A stretch of 64,000 nucleotides of DNA from Nitrincola sp. A-D6 (GTDB lineage Bacteria > Pseudomonadota > Gammaproteobacteria > Pseudomonadales > Balneatricaceae). The notes under the pieces are model-generated. The model did not search any database, was not told the origin of the DNA, and saw nothing but the letters and a program-made list of their open reading frames with translations. The stretch is from assembly GCF_000764495.1 (NCBI RefSeq), contig NZ_JRLB01000010.1, forward strand, positions 17,814 to 81,813. The letters run 5' to 3'. The position numbers and the translations under genes were made by a program. This document shows positions 1 through 12,732 of the stretch, piece after piece. The first letter of the stretch is position 1. Every line of letters starts with the position of its first letter.

Positions 1-94
1 CAGTCTCAGCAGGAAAACATTGGCCAGGTTTATCTTAAATAGACTTTCATCTAGTATTCTGCAGATTAAATCACTATAAGAAGAGAGTCCCCTT

Positions 95-1195
95 ATGAGA
101 CGCCCTGTCCGTATCGCTATCACCGGCGCCGCTGGTGCCATCAGTAACAGCCTGCTTTTTCAGATCGCCGATGGCAGCATGATGGGTGATGACCAACCCG
201 TTATTCTGCAATTGATTGAGATGCCCGAGCGTATGGAAGCCCTGCGTGGTCTGGCTATGGAGCTGGAAGACTGTGCCTTTCCTTTGCTGCACACCATTAC
301 GTTGCACGATAATGTTGAAGAGGGCTTTAACAATGCGCACTATGCGCTGTTGATTGGCGCACGTCCTCGTGGACCGGGGATGGAAAGACGCGATCTGCTG
401 GAAGTGAATGCGGAAATCTTTACCCGTCAGGGTAAGGCGCTTAATGATCATGCTAACCGCGATGTGAAGGTCCTGGTGGTGGGTAATCCGGCGAATACCA
501 ATGCACTGATCGCCAGTCGTAATGCGCCTAAACTGTCACCTTCACAGTTCACCGCGTTAACCCGGCTGGATCACAACCGAGCCAAGGGCATTCTGGCTAA
601 CCACACCGGAGCCAATCCACGGGATATTGATGGCATTATTATCTGGGGCAACCACTCACCCACCCAGTTTCCGGACCTGTATCATGCCAGTGTGTTGGGG
701 CAACCGGTCATGGAACAGATAGATCAGGACTGGTATCAGCAGGAGTTCATTCCCAAGGTACAGACCCGTGGCAGTCAGATTATTGATGCCCGCGGTGTCT
801 CCAGTGCCGCCTCTGCGGCTCAGGCTGTTATACATCATATGCGCGACTGGGTACTCGGCACACCACCGGGCCAGGTGGTGAGTATGGGTATTATCAGTGA
901 TGGCAGTTATGCTATCGAGAAAGGGATTTTTTACTCCTTTCCGGTGCGCTGTAACTATGGCCGCTATCAGATAGTCAAAGGGCTGGATCTGAATGACTAC
1001 AGCCTGACGATGATGAAGCAGACCGAGCAGGAATTGCTGGATGAAAAAGCGGCGGTTAATCATCTGCTGCCACCAGAAACCGAGGCGTCACATAACCATC
1101 TGACTATCTGCCTGCGTTCGGGAGTAACCCTTTACGCTGACGGCACAGGTCCAGAGGCGAGTTTTAAGTACCTCACCACTAACCGGGTTCTGTAA
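95..1195 (+). CDS. mdh: malate dehydrogenase, variant with C-terminal extension
   Basis: NAD-dependent malate dehydrogenase, interconverting malate and oxaloacetate in the cytosolic TCA cycle. The N-terminal Rossmann loop reads [14 protein letters not shown], where most bacterial MDHs have GAAGQIGYSLLF. The mobile active-site loop [12 protein letters not shown], the [13 protein letters not shown] stretch, LTRLDHNRA and the catalytic-histidine motif [12 protein letters not shown] are all present. At 366 residues it exceeds the usual roughly 327; about 40 extra residues follow the normal end near AAVNHLLPP. The ATG at 95 has a purine-rich AAGAGAG about 8 bases upstream. It stands alone, followed by a separately initiated gene in the same direction. 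Family assignment is secure. The extension and altered loop suggest a divergent subfamily; changed substrate preference is possible but unproven. Confidence 0.9.
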   Translation: MRRPVRIAITGAAGAISNSLLFQIADGSMMGDDQPVILQLIEMPERMEALRGLAMELEDCAFPLLHTITLHDNVEEGFNNAHYALLIGARPRGPGMERRDLLEVNAEIFTRQGKALNDHANRDVKVLVVGNPANTNALIASRNAPKLSPSQFTALTRLDHNRAKGILANHTGANPRDIDGIIIWGNHSPTQFPDLYHASVLGQPVMEQIDQDWYQQEFIPKVQTRGSQIIDARGVSSAASAAQAVIHHMRDWVLGTPPGQVVSMGIISDGSYAIEKGIFYSFPVRCNYGRYQIVKGLDLNDYSLTMMKQTEQELLDEKAAVNHLLPPETEASHNHLTICLRSGVTLYADGTGPEASFKYLTTNRVL

Positions 1196-1276
1196 TTTTC
1201 AGCCAGGAATAAAAATAATCGGCGCAATCTGGATATGCACCAGACCAATAAAGGCACTGCCAAAGGAATAGAATTT

Positions 1277-2074
1277 ATGTCTAACCATCTTGTAGTCACT
1301 CAAATCGATAGCCAGGGTGTTCTCAGATTAACTCTGTGCGACGCGAGTACCCGTAACTCCTTATCTGAAGCCATGCTTGAATGCCTGGCGCAACATTTTG
1401 CTACGGCGGCGTCTGATCCCGCTGTAAAAGTCATTATCCTAGCTGCTGAAGGCCCAGCATTCTCTGCGGGACATAACCTCAAAGAGTTAACATCCGCCAG
1501 AACAAATACTGACGGTGGCAAAGCCTACTTCACTAAAATCATGCAGATGTGCGCCGCCTTGATGCAAGCAATTGTAAACTGTCCTAAACCAGTCATTGCT
1601 GAAGTGGATGGTATTGCTACAGCAGCCGGTTGTCAGTTGGTGGCAAGTTGCGATTTAGCCGTGGCATCTGACCTATCTCAATTCAGCACCCCCGGCGTTC
1701 ATATTGGATTATTTTGTTCCACACCGATGGTGGCACTGTCGCGTAATGTGAGTAATAAACACGCCATAGAAATGCTGCTGACAGGCGATATGATTCCGGC
1801 TTCTCGAGCAGTTGAAATGGGTCTGATTAATCAGGTGGTTAAACAGGGCTCAGTGCAAGAAGCGACTAACACGATGGCCAGTAAAATTGCTTCCAAGTCG
1901 AGCATGACCTTAGCGACGGGCAAAAAAGCTTTCTATGCTCAACGTGACATGTCGCTATCAGATGCCTATCAGTATGCATCGCAAGTGATGGTTGACAATA
2001 TGTTAGCGCAGGACGCGAAAGAGGGCATTGAAGCCTTTATCGAAAAGCGCTCACCCCAATGGCAAAATAAATAA
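1277..2074 (+). CDS. enoyl-CoA hydratase/isomerase family protein, atypical active site
   Basis: Crotonase-fold protein of 265 residues. The first oxyanion-hole motif FSAGHNLKEL and the second region DGIATAAGCQLVASCDLAVAS are clear. The two glutamates that act in classical enoyl-CoA hydratase appear replaced: the first lies where Q occurs in AAGCQL, the second where G occurs in FSTPGVHIGLF. This pattern resembles ECHDC3-type members, whose reaction is poorly defined. The ATG at 1277 is chosen because AAGGA lies 9 bases upstream; an in-frame ATG at 1235 would add 14 residues of low quality. It follows mdh by 81 bases and converges on nadC. Acyl-CoA binding is likely; hydratase activity should not be assumed. 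Confidence 0.8.
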   Translation: MSNHLVVTQIDSQGVLRLTLCDASTRNSLSEAMLECLAQHFATAASDPAVKVIILAAEGPAFSAGHNLKELTSARTNTDGGKAYFTKIMQMCAALMQAIVNCPKPVIAEVDGIATAAGCQLVASCDLAVASDLSQFSTPGVHIGLFCSTPMVALSRNVSNKHAIEMLLTGDMIPASRAVEMGLINQVVKQGSVQEATNTMASKIASKSSMTLATGKKAFYAQRDMSLSDAYQYASQVMVDNMLAQDAKEGIEAFIEKRSPQWQNK

Positions 2075-2111
2075 TCAGGTCTTTAACTATCCGATAAGTG
2101 GGCAGTGAACG

Positions 2112-2963
<852 letters not shown>

Positions 2964-2986
2964 CTATTCCGAAGTTTCAACCAAAG

Positions 2987-3601
2987 ATGCAGCATTCTAA
3001 CCATCAGGATCACTCTGTGCCAGTGCAAAGCTTACTCAAGGATCATCGTCTGACGTTTGCCCGTCAGGTCAACAGTGACAATTTCAATGCCCGCCCTGAT
3101 AATGAAGTGTCATTGCTGGTGATCCATAACATCAGTCTGCCCGCTGGTCAGTTTGGCGGGCCCTATATTGAAGACCTGTTCTGCAACCGTCTGGACCCTG
3201 AAGCTGACCCAGGTTTTTGCCAGATTGCAGAGCTGCAGGTCTCGGCGCATCTGTTGATCCGTCGTGATGGCGAGGTGATACAGTTTGTGCCCTTTAATGC
3301 GCGTGCCTGGCATGCCGGTGCATCCTGTTTTGAAGGCCGTGAAAACTGCAATGACTTTTCTATCGGTATCGAACTGGAAGGCACGGATACCCTGCCCTTC
3401 ACCTCCGTACAATATGCACAACTCAGCCACATTACCCAGCTGTTAATGCAAGCCTACCCTGGGATTACCCCGGCACGCATTACTGGCCACAGTGATATTG
3501 CCCCGGAACGAAAAACAGATCCAGGCCCCTGCTTTGATTGGGATGCCTACCTTGCCAGCCTGGAGTCAGTAGCACAGGGGCCTGCCGATGAGTCGCATTG
3601 A
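2987..3601 (+). CDS. ampD: 1,6-anhydro-N-acetylmuramyl-L-alanine amidase AmpD
   Basis: Cytosolic zinc amidase that removes peptide from anhydro-muropeptides during cell-wall recycling and thereby controls AmpR-type beta-lactamase induction where that regulator exists. Zinc ligands are visible as H47 (VIHNIS), H168 (TGHSDIAP) and D178 (KTDPGPCFDW); the SIGIELEGTD strand carries the conserved acidic residue. It is 204 residues, slightly longer than the usual 180-190, so the true start may lie downstream of the ATG at 2987. No signal peptide, as expected. The last codons overlap the start of mnmC by 14 bases, suggesting translational coupling. Confidence 0.93.
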   Translation: MQHSNHQDHSVPVQSLLKDHRLTFARQVNSDNFNARPDNEVSLLVIHNISLPAGQFGGPYIEDLFCNRLDPEADPGFCQIAELQVSAHLLIRRDGEVIQFVPFNARAWHAGASCFEGRENCNDFSIGIELEGTDTLPFTSVQYAQLSHITQLLMQAYPGITPARITGHSDIAPERKTDPGPCFDWDAYLASLESVAQGPADESH

Positions 3602-5548
3602 AAGCGCCAAACTACGCTGGGAAGGCGGCGTACCTGTCGCCGAAGCCTTTGATGATTTCTATTTCAACACCGATGGTGGCGCAGAAGAAAGCCAGCATGT
3701 GTTTCTGGCGGGCAACCAGCTTGAACAGCGCTTCCTCGCGCTGCAAAGCCGACAGGCCTTTGTTATAGGTGAAACCGGTTTTGGTACTGGATTGAATTTT
3801 TTTACCACACGGAAGCTATGGCTTGACTGCGCACCGGCTGATACCCGGTTGCACTACCTGGCGTTTGAGAAGTACCCGCTGTCTCTCACCGATATGCAAA
3901 CCCTGCTGCAGCGCTGGCCGGATATAACCGACTGCCAAAGCCGTTTTCTGCAGCAGTATCCTCCTCAGCAACAGGGTTTCCACACCCTCTTTTTTGACCA
4001 GGGCCGGGTGCAGCTAACACTGATTATCGGTGATGCACTGGAGCAATTAGCGCAACTTCAGGCCAGCGTCGATGCCTGGTTTCTGGATGGTTTTTCACCT
4101 GACAAAAATCCGGATATGTGGAAACCGGCACTGTTTCAACAACTGGCCGCTAAAAGCCACCCCGGCACCACACTGGCAACCTTTACTGTGGCGCGTCAGG
4201 TCAGAGAGGGCTTGCAGCAGGCCGGGTTTAGCCTGAGTAAACGCTCCGGCTTTGGCCGCAAACGGGAAATGCTCTGCGGGCAACTGAGTGGCTCAGAGTT
4301 ACAGTCGCCGCCGCAACCACAGATATTGTCCCAGCCATCAGCACCAGCGCCGCAGCCAGTGATTGTGGTCGGCGCCGGATTGGCAGGTGCCTCAACGGCA
4401 CGGGCACTGGCCGAACAAGGTATCAGCGTAACTTTACTCGAAGCTGGACCTGAGCCTGCGCAGCAGGGTTCCGGCAATGCACAGGGGGCGCTCTACGCCA
4501 AGCTGGCGGTAAAGCCTACCTATGAAAGTGCCTTCCACTTGCATGGACTGTTATTCAGCACCAATCAACTGCAACAACTGCCGGATACTGATCCACCACT
4601 GGCCTCACTTTGCGGGGTACTGCAATTGGCCATACAGCCCAAGGATGCCAAGCGTCAGCAACAGTTGTTATCGGATGGTCATTACGCGGACAGCCTGTTT
4701 CGTGCTGTTTCTGCTGAACACGCCTCAGCGCTAGCCGGAACCGAGGTGGGCTATCCCGGATTATTCTTCCCCCATGCTGGCTGGGTCGCCCCCGCTGACT
4801 ATTGCCGCTACCTGCTGGACCATCCGGCGATTGAATGTCACTTCAATCAGCCGGTGCAGCAATTAATTGCTGATGCTGATCACAGCCACTGGACAGTAAA
4901 GACCTCTCAAGGGTGTTTTTCAGCCACCAAAGTGATTATCTGCACCGCTGCCGATACACGTCAGTTAGCCGAACTGGCCCACTTACCGGTGAAACCCATA
5001 CGTGGACAAACCAGCCTGGTCCAGGCCGATAAGTCGCTGCCTGATCTACAGACTGTCATCTGTGGCGAGGGTTATATTTCTCCGGCACGGGAAGCACACT
5101 ACTGTTTTGGTGCTACGTTTGATCTGCATTACGCCAACACGGAACTACGTGACAGTGATCATCAGAAAAATCTCGATACTCTGACCGCCGCCCTGCCAGC
5201 TTTCGAGAGTCTGACTCCAGCTGATTGTGACGGGCGTACAGGATTTCGTTGTAGCACACCGGATTATCTGCCATGGTAGGCCAGGTGGCCGATTACGACG
5301 CCACGGTGGAGCTGTTTGCTCCACTGAGAACCGATTCCCGCCGGCTGTCTGATCAACCAGTGCGCGTTTGGCCTGGGCTCTATGTCAACACCGGGCATGG
5401 CTCCAAAGGGCTGATCACCTGTCCAATCAGTGCCGCATTACTGGCCGCGCAGATTAGCGCTACACCCGCCCCCTTACCCAAGGAGCTAATTGAACGTCTG
5501 GATCCAGCGCGTTTTATTCTGCGCGACCTGATTCGACGACGAATTTAA
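3588..5548 (+). CDS. mnmC: bifunctional tRNA 5-methylaminomethyl-2-thiouridine synthesis protein MnmC (frameshifted as sequenced)
   Basis: Completes mnm5s2U at the tRNA wobble position: the FAD domain removes the carboxymethyl group and the SAM domain then methylates. The N-terminal methyltransferase shows GETGFGTGLNF (residues 61-71) and DGFSPDKNPDMW (around 166). The FAD Rossmann motif VVGAGLAGAS lies near residue 260. The frame stops at 5279 just after TPDYLP, while the missing C-terminus continues in the next frame as MVGQVADYDA and on to GLYVNTGHGSKG. Adding one C to the CC at 5271-5272 restores a protein of about 653 residues, the normal length. This is read as a sequencing-type deletion, not two genes. 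Confidence 0.9.
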
Positions 5549-5600
5549 TGCTTTTCGGTAAAATGACGATATACTCTACAAGAGAGGGGAGTCGCTGAGT

Positions 5601-6251
5601 ATGTCACTGATAATCATAGACCAAGGCAATAGAATACAGACACCGGTCAAGGCACTGTTTAAACAACGCAGTGTTGATGAAACCGCTGCCAGTAATGCAT
5701 CGCGTGGCCTGCCAGGCTCTGATGAGAATATGAAGCGCCCGGGTGAGCGCTTTATTCGGCTGGATGCGGAATCTAATCGCCACCCGGCACCCCAGACAGG
5801 TGGTGCTCAGGCCGCCTACGAGGAAACCAGTAAAGCGGGTAAACCAAAAACGGCTCGCCCGGTGTTGCGTGCGCAACAAATTATGACCTTCCCGGTACAG
5901 ACGATTACCACCACAGCATCACTGCGTCAGGCCTGGTTACAGCTGGAAGAGCATAATATTGCCCACCTGGTCGTACTGGATGACAGTGAGCGTCCTGTCG
6001 GCCTGATCTCCAGACCAGACATCCTTGAACACGGCACCGACTCCACAGTCACTGTGGCGGTGGTGTATCAGAAACAGATGGTCGCCGCGACACTAGAGAC
6101 CGAGCTATCCCAGATCGCCTCGACCTTTGTGAATTATCCGATTAGCGCCATTCCGGTGATCAGCGAAAAGGACGAACTGCTCGGGATTATCTCCAGAACC
6201 GATCTGGTACGTTTGCTGATTAATGATGCACAGGTGGAAAGCTGGGCCTGA
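5601..6251 (+). CDS. CBS-domain protein
   Basis: Protein of 216 residues with a low-complexity, basic N-terminal third (about residues 1-85) and two CBS motifs in the remainder. The first runs from about 90 (AQQIMTFPVQTITTTASL) through LVVLDDSERPVGLISRPDIL; the second ends with IPVISEKDELLGIISRTDLV. CBS pairs bind adenine nucleotides and sense cellular energy state. No catalytic domain is attached, so this is a stand-alone regulatory module of unknown partner. A strong purine-rich site (AGAGAGGGGA at 5581-5590) lies 10 bases before the ATG. It converges on ligA with 3 bases between the stop codons. Confidence 0.8.
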   Translation: MSLIIIDQGNRIQTPVKALFKQRSVDETAASNASRGLPGSDENMKRPGERFIRLDAESNRHPAPQTGGAQAAYEETSKAGKPKTARPVLRAQQIMTFPVQTITTTASLRQAWLQLEEHNIAHLVVLDDSERPVGLISRPDILEHGTDSTVTVAVVYQKQMVAATLETELSQIASTFVNYPISAIPVISEKDELLGIISRTDLVRLLINDAQVESWA

Positions 6252-6254
6252 GGT

Positions 6255-8652
<2,398 letters not shown>

Positions 8653-8659
8653 TTAGAGG

Positions 8660-10369
8660 TTATCGGCCCAGTTTTCGACGACGGCTCTGCATCTCGAAAT
8701 CGCGAATACGCTGACGATAGTGCTCTTTGGTTTGCTCACGCATTACTGAACGGTCTTCATCAAGCAGATCACCATCCAGGTGCTTGGCAAGCGTTTCTGC
8801 CGTCGCCAGCATGCACTCATAAGCGGTCATCGGATCTTTGGGTTCACGCATCGACATAAAGAAGGACACGGCAGGGGTTTCCAGCTCTTCCATGGCCTCC
8901 GGATCAAAGGTACCCGGATTAACCGCATTGGCCATGCTGAACTGCAAAGATGACGCCGCGGCATCACCCTCAAAGCGGTGATAAATCGACATATCACCAA
9001 ACTCCATACCACAGGCTTCAACTACTTTTTTCAACGGCTCGCCGGGTAGTTTCTGACGGTCACGTCCTACTACCGTGATCACCAGTACTTCGTCTGGATC
9101 GGGCATATCGCTGAGTGCTTTACGCGCCGAAGCAGCCGCTGATTTTGAGGCTACGGAGCTGGCGGCCTGAGTTTCAGCAGCGCGATTATCTGACACTTCA
9201 GGTGTGCTGGGCGCTTGAGCTTTAGGTGCTGTCGTTTTTGGCTTAGACGGCGATTCAGCTTGCGGCTCTGAATCATATTCAGATTCAAATTCAGATTCCA
9301 ACGCTGAAAGTCCCATATCTGACGGGAGATCATCTTCAGGCTCATCCAGGGGGAGCGTAAAGCTGGGGTTTTCAACCTGGCGACGCCGCGGTTTTTCCGC
9401 TACCCGACGGCTATAATCCTTGTTGGTATCTTTACGGTCTTCTTTACTGTCGTCTTTAACTGAGCCTTTAGCCGCGGCTTTGTTAGCCATAATCTGATGA
9501 ATCGGCTGTTCCAGATCCAGGTCGAGGTATAGATTTGACTGGGCTGCTTCCTGATCAGGTGCATCCCTATCAAATGGATCTGAGGGTATCTCATCAAACA
9601 AGGGATCCAGACCGGAATAATCGGTTTTACTGTTTTCAGAGACTGTAGCGCTATCTTCAGGCAGGCTGACTGTATCTTTATGCGCCTGGAGCTCAGGTTC
9701 TGGTTCTGGTTCTGGTTCATCAAAGTTATCAAACTGACGTTCCAGTTCAGGATCCCACTCAGACTGTTCTGTTACAGGTTCCGGCTCAACTGACTCACTA
9801 GAGGGAGGTTGTACGTCATCTTCAGCATCACCTTCATCAAGGGTGAAGGTGGTTGTAACCGGTGTCGTTTCAGATGGTAAATCAAATGCCTCAATCATAC
9901 CGTCTTGAAGTTCGGTAGGATTAATATCATTGAGCATCGGAATATCAATATCATCTGACTCAGGAAGGGACGCTTCAGTCCGATCATCAGCACTGGCAGC
10001 AGTTTCTTGTACCTTTTGCGCTACCGGCACTTCTGGTTCAGGCTCAGATTTGCTAAAACCTATATCGAGACTATCCGATCCAGGCTCAGCATAATCGCTA
10101 TGCTGGAATTGTTTGGTAACAGGCTGCTGCGGGCCGGGTTCCTGCGACGAAGCAGTTAAAGGCGGCTCTACAGACGAACGAACGCGTGCGCCACCATTAG
10201 GTAGCTCAGGGTTATGATGGCTGGTCTCGCCGATTTCTGACAGAGTTTTGTCAATATCAATGCGTAACCGGTTGCGGTTAGCACGTATTCGGCGCCAACC
10301 GTCAAAAAGAATCAGGGCGATGACAAAAATAGCGCCGATGATAAGCCATTCGCGAAGACTGATCTCCAT
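8660..10369 (-). CDS. zipA: cell division protein ZipA, long acidic linker
   Basis: Inner-membrane anchor that tethers and bundles FtsZ at the division septum. A single N-terminal transmembrane helix (WLIIGAIFVIALILF, residues 9-23) is followed by a basic patch. A very long acidic Pro/Glu/Ser/Thr-rich linker then covers roughly residues 45-420 and includes an EPEPEPEPE run. The C-terminal globular FtsZ-binding domain starts near residue 425 (VLVITVVGRDRQKLPG) and contains MSIYHRFEG and VSFFMSMREP. At 569 residues it is much longer than E. coli ZipA (328), nearly all from the linker. It precedes ligA by 22 bases in the same direction. Confidence 0.92.
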   Translation of the reverse strand: MEISLREWLIIGAIFVIALILFDGWRRIRANRNRLRIDIDKTLSEIGETSHHNPELPNGGARVRSSVEPPLTASSQEPGPQQPVTKQFQHSDYAEPGSDSLDIGFSKSEPEPEVPVAQKVQETAASADDRTEASLPESDDIDIPMLNDINPTELQDGMIEAFDLPSETTPVTTTFTLDEGDAEDDVQPPSSESVEPEPVTEQSEWDPELERQFDNFDEPEPEPEPELQAHKDTVSLPEDSATVSENSKTDYSGLDPLFDEIPSDPFDRDAPDQEAAQSNLYLDLDLEQPIHQIMANKAAAKGSVKDDSKEDRKDTNKDYSRRVAEKPRRRQVENPSFTLPLDEPEDDLPSDMGLSALESEFESEYDSEPQAESPSKPKTTAPKAQAPSTPEVSDNRAAETQAASSVASKSAAASARKALSDMPDPDEVLVITVVGRDRQKLPGEPLKKVVEACGMEFGDMSIYHRFEGDAAASSLQFSMANAVNPGTFDPEAMEELETPAVSFFMSMREPKDPMTAYECMLATAETLAKHLDGDLLDEDRSVMREQTKEHYRQRIRDFEMQSRRRKLGR

Positions 10370-10418
10370 GATTCAAGCGGTTCCCAAGTTACAACTCTGA
10401 TTATAAATAGTGTTAAGG

Positions 10419-11671
10419 CTACTCAACCCGTTCACTGATGATCAGCTTCACATACTCATCACCATCTGTCACTTTAACATTGCTGAGCTCACCTTTAAAG
10501 TCACCCGACTGCTGTTCTGCCATACCGGATACACTAATACGCGCCACGATATCGACATTTTCGAAATCAGCCAAACTTACGCCTTCAACCATGGAGTTGG
10601 CGGCACTGAGAAAAATCTCTGCGGGCAGCTGTGATACCTGTAGCCGCTCTACGGTAATAGGCATACGCTCACCAGGAGCGCGGGCATATACAAAGATCAA
10701 CTGATCTCCACGGACCTCAGTCATCAATGACTCGTTAAGATCAAGATGCAAACGTACTCCAGGACCCTCTGTAACCTCCTCCATGACGATACCCTGCGCT
10801 TCAAGTTGCTCACGCGCACGTGCAATGCCCGTCTGCAATGACTGTACTGACTGACCATCGGCCACCTGCAAGGCTTTTTCCCAATGCATAATAGCAGCCT
10901 GGTATTCTTCAGCTTCAAACGCCGCTATGCCTAGCAATCCCAGGGCGGTCAATTCATTAGGGTCCAGTCGCAGGGTAGCTTCCACCTGCTCCGTCACCTC
11001 AGCTGTCATTTGGCCCTGGTTGGCGAAATACAGTGCCTGTGCCAGCTGCCCCATGACCATTGGAAATTCTACTGCTGTCTCAGGCAAATACCTGAGCGAC
11101 TGTTTAAACGCATCAGCTGCGGCAGCAAATTGACTCATATTCATTCGTGTGGTTGCCAGAAGGTACCAGCCTTCCGCATTCTCAGGTCGCTGATCCAACT
11201 CATCTTCGAGCTGCTGTATTGCTTCTTCTATAGATATATCACCCTGCCAGGTGCTTGCTGCCATACATCCATAGCCATTTTACTGGCGACATCATCGGCA
11301 CGCCCCAGGTAGGCATATAGTCCGAACGAGAAGGTCGGTACTAACAGCGCAATGAGTGTAATGGTCACTAGCTGGGACGGTCCTACACGCATCACCGGTG
11401 CGGCTGGCCGACTTTCATCCGCATCAATCAGCAGGTTTTTTTCCAATTCGGTTTTTAAATCAACAAAGGCACTTTCAGTCAACGTACCCGCATCCAGCTC
11501 TTTTTCCAATTCAACCAAGCGCTCACGGAAAATGGCCACATTCTGAGCTGTTCGATCTGCTTCGGTTTCTTCTGCAACGGGCCGTTCACTACGACTTTTC
11601 AACAAAGGCCAAAACACGATAACTACAGCAATCAATGTCATGACACCGATGCCTACCCAGAGTAACGTCAT
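10419..11671 (-). CDS. ccmI: cytochrome c maturation protein CcmI (frameshifted as sequenced)
   Basis: Membrane-anchored chaperone that delivers apocytochrome c to the CcmFH heme ligation machinery. The N-terminus has one membrane helix (VGIGVMTLIAVVIVFWPLL), a coiled-coil stretch rich in Glu/Leu (residues 45-80) and a second helix near 105-125. The C-terminal part has tetratricopeptide-like helices (AIQQLEDELDQRPENAEGWYLLA) and then a beta-rich periplasmic domain. The frame changes near 11243-11262, where QQAPG runs into another frame resuming at WQGDISIEEA; one base appears missing. Reconstructed length is about 417 residues. It is the last gene of the ccm operon; the ATG at 11671 overlaps the ccmH stop by 4 bases. 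Confidence 0.88.
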
Positions 11672-12195
11672 AAATTCTTATCCTGTTGCAATAATTTGTT
11701 CAACCGCGAGCGTTGCTCTGAACTCAGTTCATCTGAAAACCTGGTATTGACGTCAGGCCCCACGGACGAATCAGCCACTGCACCAGTGTCAGCTACTGAC
11801 CGTCTTAAGCGTCTGTTTCTTGCCACCAACCAAACTGCACCAAAACCACCTACCAATAACACAAATGGACTGAACCAAAGGAGATACGTATCCGGGGCGA
11901 TGCGTGGTCGGTAGTGAACGAAATCACCAAAACGACTGACCATGAAATCCAGTATTTCATCATCTTCATAGCCAGCTTCTATCATGCGATGCAGTTCACG
12001 GCGTAAATCAGCCGCCAAGGGTGCATCAGAATCGGATATGTTCTGATTCTGACAGGTAGGGCAACGCAGCTCCTTGGACAGATGGAAATAGCGCATTTCG
12101 TTCTGAGTGGTTGAAAACTCGTAGGTTTCAAAAGAAGCCTGCGCACCAATACAAAACATAAACAACAGAGCAAAGAGACTTAATCGCAAACTCAT
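11668..12195 (-). CDS. ccmH: cytochrome c-type biogenesis protein CcmH
   Basis: Periplasmic thiol-oxidoreductase-like subunit that reduces the CXXCH cysteines of apocytochrome c for heme ligation. A signal peptide covers about residues 1-20 (LFALLFMFCIGAQA). The redox motif is LRCPTCQNQNI (residues 43-53), followed by ISDSDAPLAADLR, which is strongly conserved. A transmembrane helix lies near 108-128 (LLWFSPFVLLVGGFGAVWLV). Length 175 fits the short CcmH form, with CcmI as a separate protein. Its start overlaps the ccmG stop (ATGA) and its stop overlaps the ccmI start the same way. Confidence 0.95.
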   Translation of the reverse strand: MSLRLSLFALLFMFCIGAQASFETYEFSTTQNEMRYFHLSKELRCPTCQNQNISDSDAPLAADLRRELHRMIEAGYEDDEILDFMVSRFGDFVHYRPRIAPDTYLLWFSPFVLLVGGFGAVWLVARNRRLRRSVADTGAVADSSVGPDVNTRFSDELSSEQRSRLNKLLQQDKNL

Positions 12196-12730
12196 GCCTC
12201 CTCCTCAGCGGCGATGGCATCCATCAACCCCTTAAGATGCTGCCAGGCTTTCTCATCTACCTCACCAACATGGCGGTAACGAATCACGCCTGAACTATCC
12301 AGAATATAGGTTTCTGGCGCACCATAGACACCCAGATCCAGACCTAAACGCCCTTCACGATCAACGATGACCTTACTGTAAGGATCTTTGTAACGCTGCA
12401 ACCAGTCTCGCGCCAGCTCCGGGTCATCCTTATAGTTCAATCCATAGATGGGAATACCCTCTTCCAGGCCGATTTTGTTCAATTGCTCATGCTCTTCCTT
12501 GCAGGTTGGACACCAGGTAGCCCAGACATTCAGCAATGCAATCTCACCCTTAACATCTTCATGAGTAAGCACGCGTTCAGGCTCATAGAGAGAGGGTAAA
12601 GCGAACTCAGGAAATGGACGATCAATGAGTGCAGAAGGCAGTTTAGAGGGTCCATAAACAACCCCTTGTAGAGAAAAATACCCAGTACCAAAAAAGCAAC
12701 AAAGGGGACAAAAACCATTAATTTGCGCAT
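12192..12730 (-). CDS. dsbE: thiol:disulfide interchange protein CcmG/DsbE (frameshifted as sequenced)
   Basis: Membrane-tethered periplasmic thioredoxin that keeps apocytochrome c and CcmH cysteines reduced. The N-terminal anchor (LMVFVPFVAFLVLGIFLY) starts at the ATG at 12730. The thioredoxin active site is WATWCPTCKEEH, with YGAPETYILD as the cis-proline region. The anchor and catalytic domain are in different frames: after MDP the sequence should continue SKLPSALIDRPFPEF, which needs one extra base at GGG 12648-12650. Reconstructed length is about 179 residues, normal for DsbE. It sits between ccmF (2-base gap) and ccmH (4-base overlap). Confidence 0.92.
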
Positions 12731-12732
12731 AG

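Noticed and set aside
1..94. Promoter or partial upstream gene before mdh
   Set aside because: Only a purine-rich ribosome-binding site is convincing; no clear hexamers or coding frame in 94 bases.
5273..5548. Short 91-residue ORF after mnmC as an independent gene
   Set aside because: It is the conserved C-terminus of MnmC in the next frame.
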